Assembly: GCA_001429555.1 (NCBI GenBank)
Contig: LMSR01000001.1
Span: 33,191 to 97,190, forward strand
DNA: 64,000 bases
Direction: 5' to 3'
Source of the DNA: Nocardioides sp. Soil797
GTDB lineage: Bacteria; Actinomycetota; Actinomycetes; Propionibacteriales; Nocardioidaceae
Shown here piece by piece: positions 24,923 to 34,387 of this stretch. Position 1 is the stretch's first letter. Each line of letters begins with the position of its first letter. The notes beneath the pieces were generated by a model that ran no database searches, had not been told where the DNA came from, and saw only the letters and a list, made by a program, of their open reading frames with translations. Made by a program: the position numbers and the translations under genes.

Positions 24923-26287
24923 TCAGTATTGGCCGTCGTTCAGCTTGGCCCAGGCAGCACCGTTGATGACTCCCGACTGACGCAACCCGACGCGTCCCTG
25001 CCAGGACTTCGCGGCGGCCTCGGTCTTGGCGTCGAAGACTCCGGTCGCCGGCACCTTGCGGCCGGTCGCCGCGGTCAGCGACCGCTGCAGTCGACGCATC
25101 ACCCGGCCGGTGAAGCCACGCTTGACGGTGCGCTGGCCGCCTGCGCTGGTCAGCATCACCCAGTGCCGCACGCGCCACTGCGACCGAGCCTTGACCCCGT
25201 GCTCACGCTGGAAGGCGTTCGTCGCGGCCAACGTCGTGGCGTCGTACTTCCCGTTGATCTTCGCCTTGTAGTAGCCGCGTGTCTTGAGCTGGCACTGGAG
25301 AACCCGGATCGCGGTGACCCGGTCCGCGGCGTTCTTGGTGGTGATCTCCTTGAAGCGCGGGATGTTGATGTTGACGTTGCCGCAGCTGCGACCGGCCCTG
25401 GGCATGGTCGATCCCTTGCCCAGGCTCATGTAGTTGCTGTCGATGTTGATCGTGACGCCACCCCAGGTCTCGTTGTGGCCACCGAGGTACTGCTTGACCC
25501 GCTTGTTGGGCTGCCAGCCGTACTCACTGATGTAGCTGGTCGAGGTGTTGGCCACCCCGTCCCAGCGGGCCAGCCAGATCGCGTCCGGCAGGGCGAACTT
25601 GCCGGGACGGTTGATGCGGGCGTCGTCGAGCATCTTGATGCCCGATCCTGCGCTCGAGTAGACACCGGAGACGTAGTGGAGCTGGTGGATCTTGTTGGTC
25701 CACGCGTGCAGGAAGCGCAGCGCCGACTCGCGGCAGGCGGTGTTGCCCAGGTCGAAGCCCTCGAGGTCGTACCAGAGGGTGCTGCCGGCGCCGATGCCGA
25801 GGTTCTGCGCGGCGGTGACGGCTTCCTTGGCGGTGTGACGCGCCTGGCGGCGGGCCTTCGCGTAGTTGTTCTTGGACTTCGGGCTGATCGTGGCGTCGTT
25901 GCCGTAGCGCGGGAACCGCGGCTGGCAGCTGGCCTGGGGCCCGAGCGTGATCGGCAGCAGCTTCCAGTTGTTGGCCAGCTGCTTGCTGACCCACTTCCTG
26001 GTCAGGTTCGGCTGGTCCCGGCAGGCCCGGGAGTAGCCGGAGGTGTAGATGCCCACCGCAGCGAAGGGTGAGTGCTCCATCCAGCTGTTCATCTTGGACT
26101 GGGTGGGGGTCACGCACTGGTCGAAGCCGTAGCCGGTGAAGTCGCCGGGCGTGACCTGGTGGTCACCGTCCGCGGCGCTGGTCGAGGCCTGGGCCGGAGC
26201 AGAGAGCACGACGGCCGCAGTGGCGACGGTCGTGGCCGTCACGAGGACGGTGCGGAGGGTCGATCTCACGCGGGGAAGGGGGCGCAT
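24923..26287 (-). CDS. Secreted DUF1906 glycoside-hydrolase-like protein with peptidoglycan-binding repeats
   Basis: 454 residues. Sec signal peptide (to about APAQA, residue 34). Residues ~48-290 are a DUF1906/Rv2525c-like glycoside-hydrolase-type domain ([46 protein letters not shown]). Two peptidoglycan-binding type 1 domains follow (~310-370 and ~385-450: [32 protein letters not shown]). Probably acts on or binds the cell wall. ATG 26287 has GGAG 7 nt upstream. GTTAC direct repeats lie in its leader region. Its stop region carries a short direct repeat GATCAGTAyTGGC. Confidence 0.88.
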   Translation of the reverse strand: MRPLPRVRSTLRTVLVTATTVATAAVVLSAPAQASTSAADGDHQVTPGDFTGYGFDQCVTPTQSKMNSWMEHSPFAAVGIYTSGYSRACRDQPNLTRKWVSKQLANNWKLLPITLGPQASCQPRFPRYGNDATISPKSKNNYAKARRQARHTAKEAVTAAQNLGIGAGSTLWYDLEGFDLGNTACRESALRFLHAWTNKIHQLHYVSGVYSSAGSGIKMLDDARINRPGKFALPDAIWLARWDGVANTSTSYISEYGWQPNKRVKQYLGGHNETWGGVTINIDSNYMSLGKGSTMPRAGRSCGNVNINIPRFKEITTKNAADRVTAIRVLQCQLKTRGYYKAKINGKYDATTLAATNAFQREHGVKARSQWRVRHWVMLTSAGGQRTVKRGFTGRVMRRLQRSLTAATGRKVPATGVFDAKTEAAAKSWQGRVGLRQSGVINGAAWAKLNDGQY

Positions 26288-26332
26288 TTTGAGTCTCCAG
26301 AGTCAGGGAACTGCGTCACCATAACCACACAA

Positions 26333-26346
26333 GTAACACCAGTAAC
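26333..26346 (-). promoter_or_regulatory. GTTAC-N4-GTTAC direct repeat upstream of the DUF1906 gene
   Basis: On the minus strand two GTTAC units start 9 bp apart, flanked by AACCAC...GTGGTT (6-bp inverted repeat spanning 26323-26355). They lie 46-59 nt upstream of the DUF1906 start. Direct GTTAC-type repeats resemble sites of OmpR-family response regulators; MtrA, which controls cell-wall hydrolases in Actinobacteria, is a candidate (inference). The remainder of 26288-26479 shows an AT-richer stretch but no gene. Confidence 0.4.
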
Positions 26347-26479
26347 AGTGGTTCCGGTGAACTACAAATCTGTAATTCGTGCAGGTCAGAGGGGGTTTTC
26401 TGATTTCGCGCCCGAGGGTCGGGGCCTCGCCCCGGACGCGGTCGTCGACCTCGCCACCGAGCGCCATAGGATGAGGCCC

Positions 26480-28756
26480 GTGCCTGAGACCACTCGCCCC
26501 GTCCTCGACACCGTCACCGTCGCCTCGCACGACTCGAACCGTGAGCAGCCGTGGGCTGAGCTCGGGCTGAAGGCCGACGAGTACTCCCGGATCCGTGAGA
26601 TCCTGGGTCGTCGTCCGACCAGCTCGGAGCTGGCGATGTACTCGGTGATGTGGAGCGAACACTGCTCCTACAAGTCCACCAAGGTGCACCTCAAGCAGTT
26701 CTCCGAGGTGCCTCAGGAGACGCCGGTCGGCAAGATGCTGGCCGGCATCGGCGAGAATGCCGGCGTCATCGACATCGGCCAGGGCTACGCGGTCACGTTC
26801 AAGGTCGAGTCCCACAACCACCCGTCGTACGTCGAACCCCACCAGGGCGCCGCGACCGGCATCGGCGGCATCGTGCGCGACATCCTCGCGATGGGTGCCC
26901 GCCCGGTGGCGGTGATGGACCCGCTGCGCTTCGGCCCGCTCGACGCGGCCGACACGCACCGGGTGCTGCCCGGCATCGTCTCGGGCGTCGGCTCCTACGG
27001 CAACTGTCTGGGCCTGCCCAACATCGGCGGCGAGGCCGTCTTCGACGCGACGTACGCCGGCAACCCGCTGGTCAACGCCCTCTGCGTCGGAGTGCTCAGG
27101 CACGAGGACCTCCACCTGGCCAAGGCGTCCGGCGTCGGCAACCAGGTGATCCTGTACGGCGCCCGCACCGGCGGCGACGGCATCGGCGGCGTCTCGGTGC
27201 TCGCCTCGGAGACGTTCGAGGAAGGCGGTCCCGCGAAGCGCCCCGCCGTCCAGGTGGGCGACCCGTTCATGGAGAAGCTGCTCATCGAGTGCACCCTGGA
27301 GCTCTTTGCCGCCGGCGTCGTCGCCGGGATCCAGGACCTCGGCGGCGCCGGGCTCTCGTGCGCCACCTCCGAGCTGGCCTCGGCAGGTGACGGTGGCATG
27401 TCGGTCCACCTCGACCGGGTGCTGCTGCGCGACTCCACGCTCTCGCCCGAAGAGATCCTGATGAGTGAGTCGCAGGAGCGCATGATGGCCGTCGTCGAGC
27501 CTGACGACGTCGACGCGTTCATGGCGATCTGCCAGAAGTGGGAGGTCGAGGCGGTCGTGATCGGTGAGGTCACCGACGGTGACCGGCTGGAGATCGACTG
27601 GCACGGCGAGCGCGTCGTCGACGTCCCTCCGCGGTCCGTGGCCCACGACGGGCCGACGTACAACCGCCCCTACGCCCGCCCCGACTGGCAGGACGCCCTG
27701 CAGGCCGACGGCGCCGAGAAGCTGGCCCGTCCCACCACTGGTGACGAGCTCAGGCAGACGCTGCTGCAGCTGATCGCCTCGCCCAACCTGTGTGACAAGT
27801 CGTGGATCACCGACCAGTACGACCGCTACGTGCAGGGCAACACCGTGCTGGCCCAGCCCTCCGACTCCGGCATGGTCCGCGTCGACGACCAGACCAACCT
27901 GGGCGTGGCGATCTCCACCGACTGCAACGGACGCTTCGCCAAGCTCGACCCCTACTCCGGCGCCCAGCTGGCGCTGGTCGAGTCCTACCGCAACGTGTCG
28001 ACCGGCGGTGCCACCCCGATGGCGATCAGCGACTGCCTCAACTTCGGCTCCCCCGAGGACCCCGACGTGATGTGGCAGTTCGCCGAGGCCTGCCGCGGCC
28101 TCAAGGACGCCTGCCTCGAGCTCGGCATCCCGGTCACCGGCGGAAACGTCAGTCTCTACAACCAGACCGGCGAGACCGCGATCCTGCCGACGCCCGTGGT
28201 CGCCGTGCTCGGCGTCATCCAGGACGTCACCCGGCGTACGCCGACCGGCTTCGTGGCCGAGGGCGAGCGGATCTTCCAGCTCGGCTCGACGCGCGAGGAG
28301 CTCTCCGGCTCCGAGTGGGCGCACGTCGTCCACGACCACCTCGGCGGGCTGCCGCCGGTCGTCGACCTCGGTGCCGAGAAGGCGCTCGGCGCCCTGCTGG
28401 TGGAAGCGGTCGGTGTGGTCACCAGCGCCCACGACCTCTCCGACGGTGGCCTCGCGATCGCGCTGGCCGAGTCGGCGTTGCGCAACGGCATCGGTGCCGC
28501 CGTGGCGGTGACCGGCGACGCGTTCGTCGACCTGTACGCCGAGTCCGCCGCCCGCGCGATCGTCACGGTGCCCGACGCGTCGGCCGACGCCCTGATCGCG
28601 CTGGCCGAGAAGCACGGCGTGCCGATCACGCCTCTCGGTCGCACCGGTGGCAGCGCCCTCACGGTCGAAGGAGCCGGCGGCGAGTCCCTGTTCGACCTGT
28701 CGGCCGAGGAGATCCGCGCCGCCTGGTCGGCGACGCTCCCTGCCGCGCTCGGCTGA
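26480..28756 (+). CDS. purL: FGAM synthase large subunit PurL
   Basis: 758 residues, the small (PurS/PurQ-dependent) PurL. ATP-dependent amidation of FGAR. Two AIRS-like halves: [18 protein letters not shown] and [24 protein letters not shown] in the first, [16 protein letters not shown] and [15 protein letters not shown] in the second; no glutaminase domain. An ATG at 26471 lies inside the -10 hexamer TAGGAT (26467-26472), so GTG 26480, exactly 7 nt downstream of the box, is the likely leaderless start. Placed 2 kb from purSQ with the DUF1906 gene between. Confidence 0.97.
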   Translation: MPETTRPVLDTVTVASHDSNREQPWAELGLKADEYSRIREILGRRPTSSELAMYSVMWSEHCSYKSTKVHLKQFSEVPQETPVGKMLAGIGENAGVIDIGQGYAVTFKVESHNHPSYVEPHQGAATGIGGIVRDILAMGARPVAVMDPLRFGPLDAADTHRVLPGIVSGVGSYGNCLGLPNIGGEAVFDATYAGNPLVNALCVGVLRHEDLHLAKASGVGNQVILYGARTGGDGIGGVSVLASETFEEGGPAKRPAVQVGDPFMEKLLIECTLELFAAGVVAGIQDLGGAGLSCATSELASAGDGGMSVHLDRVLLRDSTLSPEEILMSESQERMMAVVEPDDVDAFMAICQKWEVEAVVIGEVTDGDRLEIDWHGERVVDVPPRSVAHDGPTYNRPYARPDWQDALQADGAEKLARPTTGDELRQTLLQLIASPNLCDKSWITDQYDRYVQGNTVLAQPSDSGMVRVDDQTNLGVAISTDCNGRFAKLDPYSGAQLALVESYRNVSTGGATPMAISDCLNFGSPEDPDVMWQFAEACRGLKDACLELGIPVTGGNVSLYNQTGETAILPTPVVAVLGVIQDVTRRTPTGFVAEGERIFQLGSTREELSGSEWAHVVHDHLGGLPPVVDLGAEKALGALLVEAVGVVTSAHDLSDGGLAIALAESALRNGIGAAVAVTGDAFVDLYAESAARAIVTVPDASADALIALAEKHGVPITPLGRTGGSALTVEGAGGESLFDLSAEEIRAAWSATLPAALG

Positions 28757-28800
28757 CCGGTTCGCCGCTTGCCGGTTTCGTCCGCTTTCGCCCTTCCCGT

Positions 28801-28889
28801 GTCTCCCATTTCCCCGGGTACCCGGGGAAATGGGAACTTCCCGGCCGAAATTCCGGCCGGGAAGTTCTCATTTCGGCCGGGAGGTCAGG
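28801..28889. repeat. Doubly palindromic intergenic element, copy 1
   Basis: Contains a perfect 30-bp palindrome (28805-28834, centred on GGTACC) directly followed by a hairpin with 14-bp arms and AAATTC loop (28834-28867), then a 22-nt tail. A second copy is at 31056-31142 in the same orientation. Sequence differences in the stems are paired so that both hairpins remain perfect. Forty-four nt after purL; it may terminate purL. Rest of 28757-29019 shows no gene. Confidence 0.85.
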
Positions 28890-29019
28890 GCTCCGATGGG
28901 CAACTCTGCCCTGACGTGACCATCCCGGCTCGGGTACGACGGCTTGCCCGACTGGTTTTGCCGAGTTGGGGCAGGGCAGGGTACTCATCAGCAACGCGAC
29001 ATCTCTCGAAGGGCACCCC

Positions 29020-30165
29020 ATGACGAATCGAAGCACTGCGACGTTGGGTACCTGCCTGGCTCTGGCCCTGGCCGTGACCGGCTGTTCCAGCGACGGAGAC
29101 GACGCAGACAACGGTCACGACGATGACGGCGGGTTGAGCAAGGAGCACAGCGTGCTGGGCGCGCTGGCCGAGATCCCTGAGTCGGTCGTCGATGAGGATT
29201 CGGTGCTGGTGCAGACCGCGGATCTGCGGGCAGCCTCGGAAGCCGACGGCCTCGACGTCCCGACCGGCGGTAGCCGTGACGACGTTGCGAACTGGTTGTT
29301 GGGGCTGACCAACGACCCGCAGCGCAAGGTGTTCGTGCCGGTGGCCGAGTCCTTCAATTCGTTGGCAGCTTCGCCCGACGAGTTCGCCGAGGTGGCCGGT
29401 TGGTCCCTGATCGACGTGGACTCGTTCGTGGAGTATGCCGTCCCACCGAGCACGTTCGCGGTGGCGCAGGGCGACTTCGACGACGACACCCTCGACTCGG
29501 ACCTCATCGACGTGGGCGACGGCGTTGTCACCGACCGTGAGGGTGATGACAACGAGGTCGACCCGGGAGAGCCCAGCGCGTTGAACCAGCTCGGTCAGCC
29601 AACGAGATTCGCGCAGCAGGGCGATCGGATCGCGTTGAGCAGGTCCACTCCCGCCGTCGAATCGTGGCTCGAGGGTGAAGGCACCCTGGCCGACGATGAT
29701 TCGTTCTCGAGCGTCGCCACCGCCCTCGACGACGAAGACGTCGTCTCGGCGGTCCTGGCCTCGGTCGCGGGTGGCTCTGACCCATCCGCTGCCCTGCTCG
29801 GAGAGGGCGCCTCGCCCGAGCAGCTCAAGGCGCTGCAGGAGGAGTTCGACAACTGGCTGCCGGAGAAGTCCTTCGACGCGGTCGGCATCGGCTGGGGCGT
29901 CGACGACGGGGAGGGCCGGGTGTACGCGGCGTACCACTTCGACTCGTCCTCGGCCGCCGAGGAGGGCGCGACGGCGTTGGAGAAGAACTACCGGGAGGGC
30001 AGCAGCCTCCAGACCCGGACCCCCTGGAATGAGCGGATGGACGTCGACGACGTCGAGGTCGACGGGTCGGTCGTCACTGTGGCCGTGTCGCCCACTGCGA
30101 AGGGGGCGGTCATGGATCTTCAGCGGGCACTGCTCAGTCGCGACGCGCTCTTCATCTCGCGCTGA
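29020..30165 (+). CDS. Predicted lipoprotein of unknown function
   Basis: 381 residues. Signal peptide with lipobox AVTGC (Cys ~residue 21), then an acidic Asp/Gly-rich linker (SDGDDADNGHDDDGG). The remainder is a soluble acidic domain with no family motif that I recognise; segments such as GALAEIPESVVDEDSVLVQTADL and SFDAVGIGWGVDDGEGRVYAAYHF suggest a mixed alpha/beta fold. Probably anchored at the outer membrane face. ATG 29020 has GAAGGG upstream. Together with the next gene it is flanked by the two direct copies of the doubly palindromic element. Confidence 0.8.
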   Translation: MTNRSTATLGTCLALALAVTGCSSDGDDADNGHDDDGGLSKEHSVLGALAEIPESVVDEDSVLVQTADLRAASEADGLDVPTGGSRDDVANWLLGLTNDPQRKVFVPVAESFNSLAASPDEFAEVAGWSLIDVDSFVEYAVPPSTFAVAQGDFDDDTLDSDLIDVGDGVVTDREGDDNEVDPGEPSALNQLGQPTRFAQQGDRIALSRSTPAVESWLEGEGTLADDDSFSSVATALDDEDVVSAVLASVAGGSDPSAALLGEGASPEQLKALQEEFDNWLPEKSFDAVGIGWGVDDGEGRVYAAYHFDSSSAAEEGATALEKNYREGSSLQTRTPWNERMDVDDVEVDGSVVTVAVSPTAKGAVMDLQRALLSRDALFISR

Positions 30166-30260
30166 TCACGCTCCGAGAAAACTTTCGGCAGACCGTGCAA
30201 CCTCCCTGGCGCCCCAGACGTATCCGGGGCATCACTGAACACAACCTCGGGAGGTTCCCC

Positions 30261-31037
30261 ATGAAGCTCAACAGGCTCGCCCCACTCGTCATCGTTGCCG
30301 GTCTCGTCGCTGGCGGAGCGGCCGCTGGGCTCAGCTCCTCGGCCCAGGCCGCGCCGCAGTGGAAGCGGACCGAGAAGGTCTGCCAAGACAGGACTGCAGG
30401 CACCGTCTGCCTGGAGCAGCGCACCAACACCGACACCGGCGTGCGCCAGTCGCGGATGGTCATCACACCCGCGAAGGGCCAGTGGATCCGCCCCGACGTG
30501 CACGCGGTCTTCGGTTGGGACTTCGGGAGCGAGGGCGGCGCGTGCGGCCAGGAGGGTTGCGCCAAGGTCACCAAGGCGACCAAGAGCGCCTGGATCCGGC
30601 AGCGCGACGAGGTCCGCGGGCTCGGCTACTCCACTCCACAGGGGAGGTTCAACATCTACCTGGGCCAGACCAAGCAGCAGTTGGTCCAGGGCTCGGGATG
30701 GAAGGCCGAGAACCCGGGCCGAGTGGCGGCCCAGTTCCTGGTGAAGCTGAAGAACAACAAGACCCACTACACCGGTCGCCTGCGCCTGCAGTCCGTCGAC
30801 GGTGTCTCGATCCAGCCCCGGACCCTCAAGATCGAGCTGCTGAGGAACGGTCAGGTGAAGGCGTCGGCCAGCAAGAGCTACCAGGTGGAGACCGAGGAGG
30901 TCGACTGGACCAGCGACGTGACCAAGGCGGTTCGGATGCCCAGCAAGGGCTTCTCCGCGATCCGGGTCACGGGCACCTATGAGACTCCGTCGGGCCGGCT
31001 GGGCAAGGTGTCCACGACGTACTCGCACGGGCGCTGA
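30261..31037 (+). CDS. Secreted protein of unknown function
   Basis: 258 residues. Sec signal peptide (LVIVAGLVAGGAAAGLSSSAQA, cleavage near APQ). The mature part is a basic, probably beta-rich domain with four cysteines spaced as two pairs (KVCQDRTAGTVC and GACGQEGCAK), likely disulfides. No family recognised. ATG 30261 has GGGAGG 6 nt upstream. Same orientation as the preceding lipoprotein gene (95-bp gap). Followed at 31056 by copy 2 of the palindromic element. Confidence 0.8.
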   Translation: MKLNRLAPLVIVAGLVAGGAAAGLSSSAQAAPQWKRTEKVCQDRTAGTVCLEQRTNTDTGVRQSRMVITPAKGQWIRPDVHAVFGWDFGSEGGACGQEGCAKVTKATKSAWIRQRDEVRGLGYSTPQGRFNIYLGQTKQQLVQGSGWKAENPGRVAAQFLVKLKNNKTHYTGRLRLQSVDGVSIQPRTLKIELLRNGQVKASASKSYQVETEEVDWTSDVTKAVRMPSKGFSAIRVTGTYETPSGRLGKVSTTYSHGR

Positions 31038-31055
31038 GCGCGCGCCCTCTCATCT

Positions 31056-31142
31056 GTCTCATTTCACCGGGTACCCGGTGAAATGGGAACCTCCCGGCCG
31101 AAATTCCGGCCGGGAGGTTCTCATTTCGGCCGGGAGGTCAGG
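31056..31142. repeat. Doubly palindromic intergenic element, copy 2
   Basis: Same organisation as 28801-28889: a perfect 26-bp palindrome centred on GGTACC (31060-31085), a hairpin with 14-bp arms (31087-31120) and the identical 22-nt tail. Relative to copy 1 two nt are missing at the left end, and four substitutions fall as two complementary pairs. Lies between convergent genes, where it could act as a bidirectional terminator. Confidence 0.85.
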
Positions 31143-31155
31143 CCGACGTGAGAGC

Positions 31156-31959
31156 TCAGGAGGAGTTGCGCATCGCCCTGAGCCCGACCGCAACGCCGAG
31201 GACGGCCACCACGGCCGAGCCGGCGAAACCGGCCACCACCGTGTCGAGCGGGAAGGTGCCGGAGAACAGCGCCCGCACCGCCTCGACGACGTACGTCAAG
31301 GGGTTGAGGTCGGAGGCAACCGCCAGCCAGCGCGGCGCCCCGTCGAGCGGGAGCAGGATCCCGGCGAGCAGCAGGACCGGGAAGATCGCGGTCTGCTGGA
31401 CGGTCCAGAAGATCCACTCGTTGTCCTTCGACGCCAGCGCCAGCGCGAAGGACAGGGCACCGACACCGACGCTGAACAGCGCCAGTGTCGCCACCGCCAG
31501 GAGTACGCCGCCCAGGTGGAGGTCGAAGCTGAACGGCGTGACGACCAGCAGGATGATGGCGGTCTGCATCAGCATCGGCACCACCTCCTTCAGCGCACGC
31601 CCGACCAGGAGGGACGAGCGACTCAACGGGGAGACCAAGAGCCGTTCGTGTGAGCCGGTGAGCATCTCGTTGGTCAGGTTCGCACCGGTGAACGAGGCGC
31701 CCATCAGGCAGGTCATCGCCACGATCCCGGGCACGAACCACTGCAACGCCGAGCCGTCGGGGGTCTCGGGGAGCAGGGGAGCGAAGAGTCCGAGGAAGAC
31801 CAGGGGTTGGACCATTGCGAAGAGCACGGAGACCGGCTCCCGCAACACCGGCTTGAGTTCGCGGGTCATCACGTTCCACGTGTCGGCCAGGAATCCGTTG
31901 ACGGGGCTGTCAGGCGTGGCCGCCACGGTGGCCTGGCGGTCCAGGGTTGCGGTGCTCAT
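31156..31959 (-). CDS. ABC-2 type transporter permease
   Basis: 267 residues with about six membrane helices, ABC2_membrane type. Hallmarks are the N-terminal ELKPVLREPVSVLFAMVQPLVFLGLF segment, MTGSHERLLVSPLSRSSLLVGRALKE coupling region and LLAGILLPLDGAPRWLAVASDLNPLTYVVEAVR. Partner of the ATPase encoded just upstream (4-bp overlap, ATGA). Resembles DrrB-type drug/lipid exporters; the cargo is not predictable. Confidence 0.92.
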   Translation of the reverse strand: MSTATLDRQATVAATPDSPVNGFLADTWNVMTRELKPVLREPVSVLFAMVQPLVFLGLFAPLLPETPDGSALQWFVPGIVAMTCLMGASFTGANLTNEMLTGSHERLLVSPLSRSSLLVGRALKEVVPMLMQTAIILLVVTPFSFDLHLGGVLLAVATLALFSVGVGALSFALALASKDNEWIFWTVQQTAIFPVLLLAGILLPLDGAPRWLAVASDLNPLTYVVEAVRALFSGTFPLDTVVAGFAGSAVVAVLGVAVGLRAMRNSS

Positions 31960-32975
31960 GCTGCGACCTCTTCCTTGCTGGTGTGGCTGGAGGCGTCGGC
32001 GTTCTCGTGCGCCTCGCGCAGGCTGCGCCCGGTCAGGTTCAGGAACACGTCGTCGAGGGTCGGGCGGGCCACCTCGATGCTGCGCGGAGCCATGCCGCGG
32101 CGGTTCAGCTCCACGAGGAGGTCGGGAGCGAGTTCGTGGCCGCGGGCGACGCGGGCGGTGACGGTGGCGCCGATGCGCTCGACCTCGGCGCCGGGCAGCC
32201 GCGCGGCGTGCTCGGCGGCAACGGCCGCGTCGACCTCGTCGACCAGCCCGATGGTGAGCAGGTCTCCCAGGGCCGACTTCAGGGAGCGGGCCGTGTCGTC
32301 GGCGATGACAGCGCCGTGGTCGATCACGATGACCCGCTCGGCGAGCGCATCCGCCTCCTCGAGATAGTGGGTGGTCAGCACGATCGTCGAGCCGGTCGAG
32401 GCGTGCAACCGCTCGACCAGGCCCTGCAGGTTGGCGCGGTTCTGCGGGTCGAGCCCGGTCGAGGGCTCGTCGAGGAACAGCACCCGCGGCAGGTGCACCA
32501 GACCCATGGCGATGTCGAGTCGGCGGCGTTGGCCGCCGGACAGGGTGGACACCTTGCGATCGGCCACCGCGGAGAGGTCGAGGTCCTCGATCAGCTCGTC
32601 GGCTCGCGAGCGGGCAGCAGTCCGGCTGAGCCCGTGGGCCCTGCCCTGGCTGACCAGCTCGTCCCGCCCGTGCTGGACGTGCCCGGCGCCGTTGCCCTGG
32701 CCCACGAAGCCGATTGCGCGGCGTACCTCCCTCTGGCCGGTGACCACGTCGTGCCCGGCAACCCTGGCCGTGCCGGACGTGGGCGGGATCAACGTGGTGA
32801 GCATGCGCAGGGTCGTCGACTTGCCGGCGCCGTTGGGGCCGAGGAAGGCCACCAGCTCGCCCTGGCCGATCTCCAGATCGAGGTCACGAACTGCCTCGAC
32901 CGTGTTCCTGTGTGCCGTGAAGTGCCGGGTCAGGCCACGGGTCTCGATCACGGGTGCTGCGTGTGTTGTCGTCAT
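31956..32975 (-). CDS. ABC-2 type transporter ATP-binding protein (DrrA-like)
   Basis: 339 residues. Walker A GPNGAGKST, signature LSGGQRRRLDIAMGL, Walker B VLFLDEPSTGLD and the H-loop TTHYLEEAD are all present, plus the C-terminal extension typical of daunorubicin-resistance ATPases. An unusual stretch replaces the common Q-loop context (GFVGQGNGAGHVQHGRDEL). Start ATG 32975 is preferred to an upstream TTG; no clear Shine-Dalgarno. Drives the permease at 31156-31959. Divergent from a WYL regulator that probably controls it. Confidence 0.94.
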   Translation of the reverse strand: MTTTHAAPVIETRGLTRHFTAHRNTVEAVRDLDLEIGQGELVAFLGPNGAGKSTTLRMLTTLIPPTSGTARVAGHDVVTGQREVRRAIGFVGQGNGAGHVQHGRDELVSQGRAHGLSRTAARSRADELIEDLDLSAVADRKVSTLSGGQRRRLDIAMGLVHLPRVLFLDEPSTGLDPQNRANLQGLVERLHASTGSTIVLTTHYLEEADALAERVIVIDHGAVIADDTARSLKSALGDLLTIGLVDEVDAAVAAEHAARLPGAEVERIGATVTARVARGHELAPDLLVELNRRGMAPRSIEVARPTLDDVFLNLTGRSLREAHENADASSHTSKEEVAA

Positions 32976-33038
32976 GGAGGACACTGTTCCGGCCAATCAG
33001 GCCACTTCCTGACCGCTATCGGATCTAGTCTGGACTCC

Positions 33039-33983
33039 ATGAACACCAGCGCTCGGATGTTGCGGCTCCTGTCCCTCCTGCAGACGCATCGCTACTGGCC
33101 GGGCGGCGAGCTCGCCGATCGCCTCGAGGTCAGCGCACGCACGCTGCGCCGTGACATCGACCGGCTCCGCGAGCTGGGCTACCCGGTCGACGCCGCCCGT
33201 GGCGTCGCCGGCGGCTACCAGCTGCAGTCCGGCGCGACCATGCCGCCGTTGCTGCTCGAGGACGAGGAAGCCGTGGCCATCGCCGTCGGGTTGCGTACGT
33301 CGGCAGCCGGCGCGGTCACCGGCATGGAGGAGACGGCGCTGCAGGCGCTGACCAAGGTCGTCTCACTCATGCCGCCGCGACTGCGCCGCCGGATGGACGC
33401 GGTCACGTCGCAGACGCAGCCGGCTCCGTCGTACGCCCCGGTCATCGACGCGCGCTCACTGACCACCCTCGCCCAGGGGTGCCGCGACGACGAGACGGTG
33501 CGCTTCACCTACACCGCCCGCGGCGCCGAGCAGACCCGCCGCCACGTCGAGCCGCACCGGCTGGTCTCGCTGGGCCAGCGGTGGTACCTCGTGGGCTACG
33601 ACCGCGACCGGCACGACTGGCGCAACTTCCGCCTGGACCGTCTCGCCGAGCCGGAGCTGACCGGCACCCGCTACCGCCCGCGCGAGCTGCCGGCCGAGGA
33701 CGCGCTGGCCTTCGTGCGTTCCGGCATCAAGTCGATGCCCAAGAAGTACGACGTCCGCGTGCGGTTCGCGGCCACTCCCGAGGCAGTCGGTGCCGTGGTG
33801 GGCAGATGGGCCGAGCTGGAGGGCGACGGTGACGACACGGTGATGGTGATGCACGCCGACGACCTGTTCTGGCCGATGGCGGTGCTGGCCTCGGTGGATG
33901 CCGAGTTCACCGTCGAGTCCCCGCCGGAGCTGCGCGACGCGGTGGCGGCCGCGGCGGCCAGGTTCACCGCGCATGGAGGATGA
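33039..33983 (+). CDS. WYL-domain HTH transcriptional regulator
   Basis: 314 residues. N-terminal HTH_11-type winged helix (MLRLLSLLQTHRYWPGGELADRLEVSARTLRRDIDRLRELGYPV), a middle WYL domain (~140-210, with HVEPHRLVSLGQRWYLVGYDRDR) and a WCX-like C-terminal domain. WYL proteins sense nucleic-acid or small-molecule ligands. ATG 33039 has no Shine-Dalgarno; TAGTCT (33026-33031) is 7 nt upstream, fitting a leaderless start. Divergent from the ABC-2 transporter across 63 bp, which contains TCAGG-N6-CCTGA as a weak operator candidate. Confidence 0.92.
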   Translation: MNTSARMLRLLSLLQTHRYWPGGELADRLEVSARTLRRDIDRLRELGYPVDAARGVAGGYQLQSGATMPPLLLEDEEAVAIAVGLRTSAAGAVTGMEETALQALTKVVSLMPPRLRRRMDAVTSQTQPAPSYAPVIDARSLTTLAQGCRDDETVRFTYTARGAEQTRRHVEPHRLVSLGQRWYLVGYDRDRHDWRNFRLDRLAEPELTGTRYRPRELPAEDALAFVRSGIKSMPKKYDVRVRFAATPEAVGAVVGRWAELEGDGDDTVMVMHADDLFWPMAVLASVDAEFTVESPPELRDAVAAAAARFTAHGG

Positions 33984-33990
33984 TGGCGCC

Positions 33991-34365
33991 GTGAAGCTCG
34001 TGCGCCAGCCCCCCGATGTCGTTGCCGAGGCCTGGATCCGTTGCCGGGCCGGCGAAGGTGCTCGCGCCGACTGGAAGCTGCTCACCAAGCACTACCTCGC
34101 GCTCCTCGAGCAGCGGGCACCCGGCAACTCGGTCGAGGTCAGGGTGCCGCCGTACGCCGCCGTGCAGGTGGTCCCGGGCGTGCGACACACGAGGGGTACG
34201 CCGCCAGCCGTCGTCGAGCTCGACGCCGAGACCTGGATCGGCCTGGCCCGTGGGGACCTCACGTTCGCCGAGGCCGACGCCGACGGCCGGGTCCGCGCCA
34301 GCGGCGAACGCGCCGACATCTCGCCCTACCTGCCCCTGGAAGGCACTGACACCGCAACGGGCTGA
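33991..34365 (+). CDS. Sterol carrier family protein
   Basis: 124 residues. Recognised from the actinobacterial family core: PGNSVEVRVPPYAAVQVV, HTRGTPPAVVELDAETWIGLARG and the SCP2-like end VRASGERADISPYLPL. The SCP2 fold binds hydrophobic ligands; the role of this short family is unknown. GTG 33991 is chosen with GGAGG 11 nt upstream; ATG 33973 inside the upstream gene is the alternative. Lies 7 bp after the WYL gene. Confidence 0.82.
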   Translation: MKLVRQPPDVVAEAWIRCRAGEGARADWKLLTKHYLALLEQRAPGNSVEVRVPPYAAVQVVPGVRHTRGTPPAVVELDAETWIGLARGDLTFAEADADGRVRASGERADISPYLPLEGTDTATG

Positions 34366-34387
34366 GACCCGGCGCACCGTCAGATCG

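Noticed and set aside
24903..24937. Short direct repeat GATCAGTAyTGGC at the DUF1906 stop as a regulatory site
   Set aside because: Two 13-bp copies overlapping the stop codon look like a small duplication without promoter context.
26288..26479. c-di-AMP (ydaO-type) riboswitch before the DUF1906 wall protein
   Set aside because: Plausible by gene function, but I do not see the conserved ydaO core sequences, and the leader seems too short.
26303..28615. 770-codon open frame on the minus strand
   Set aside because: It is fully antisense to purL; such frames arise from the strong third-position GC bias and its translation (His/Arg/Val-rich) matches no family.
28801..31142. Insertion sequence or composite transposon bounded by direct repeats
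   Set aside because: No transposase between the copies, no target-site duplication recognised; the copies are palindromic elements rather than IS ends.
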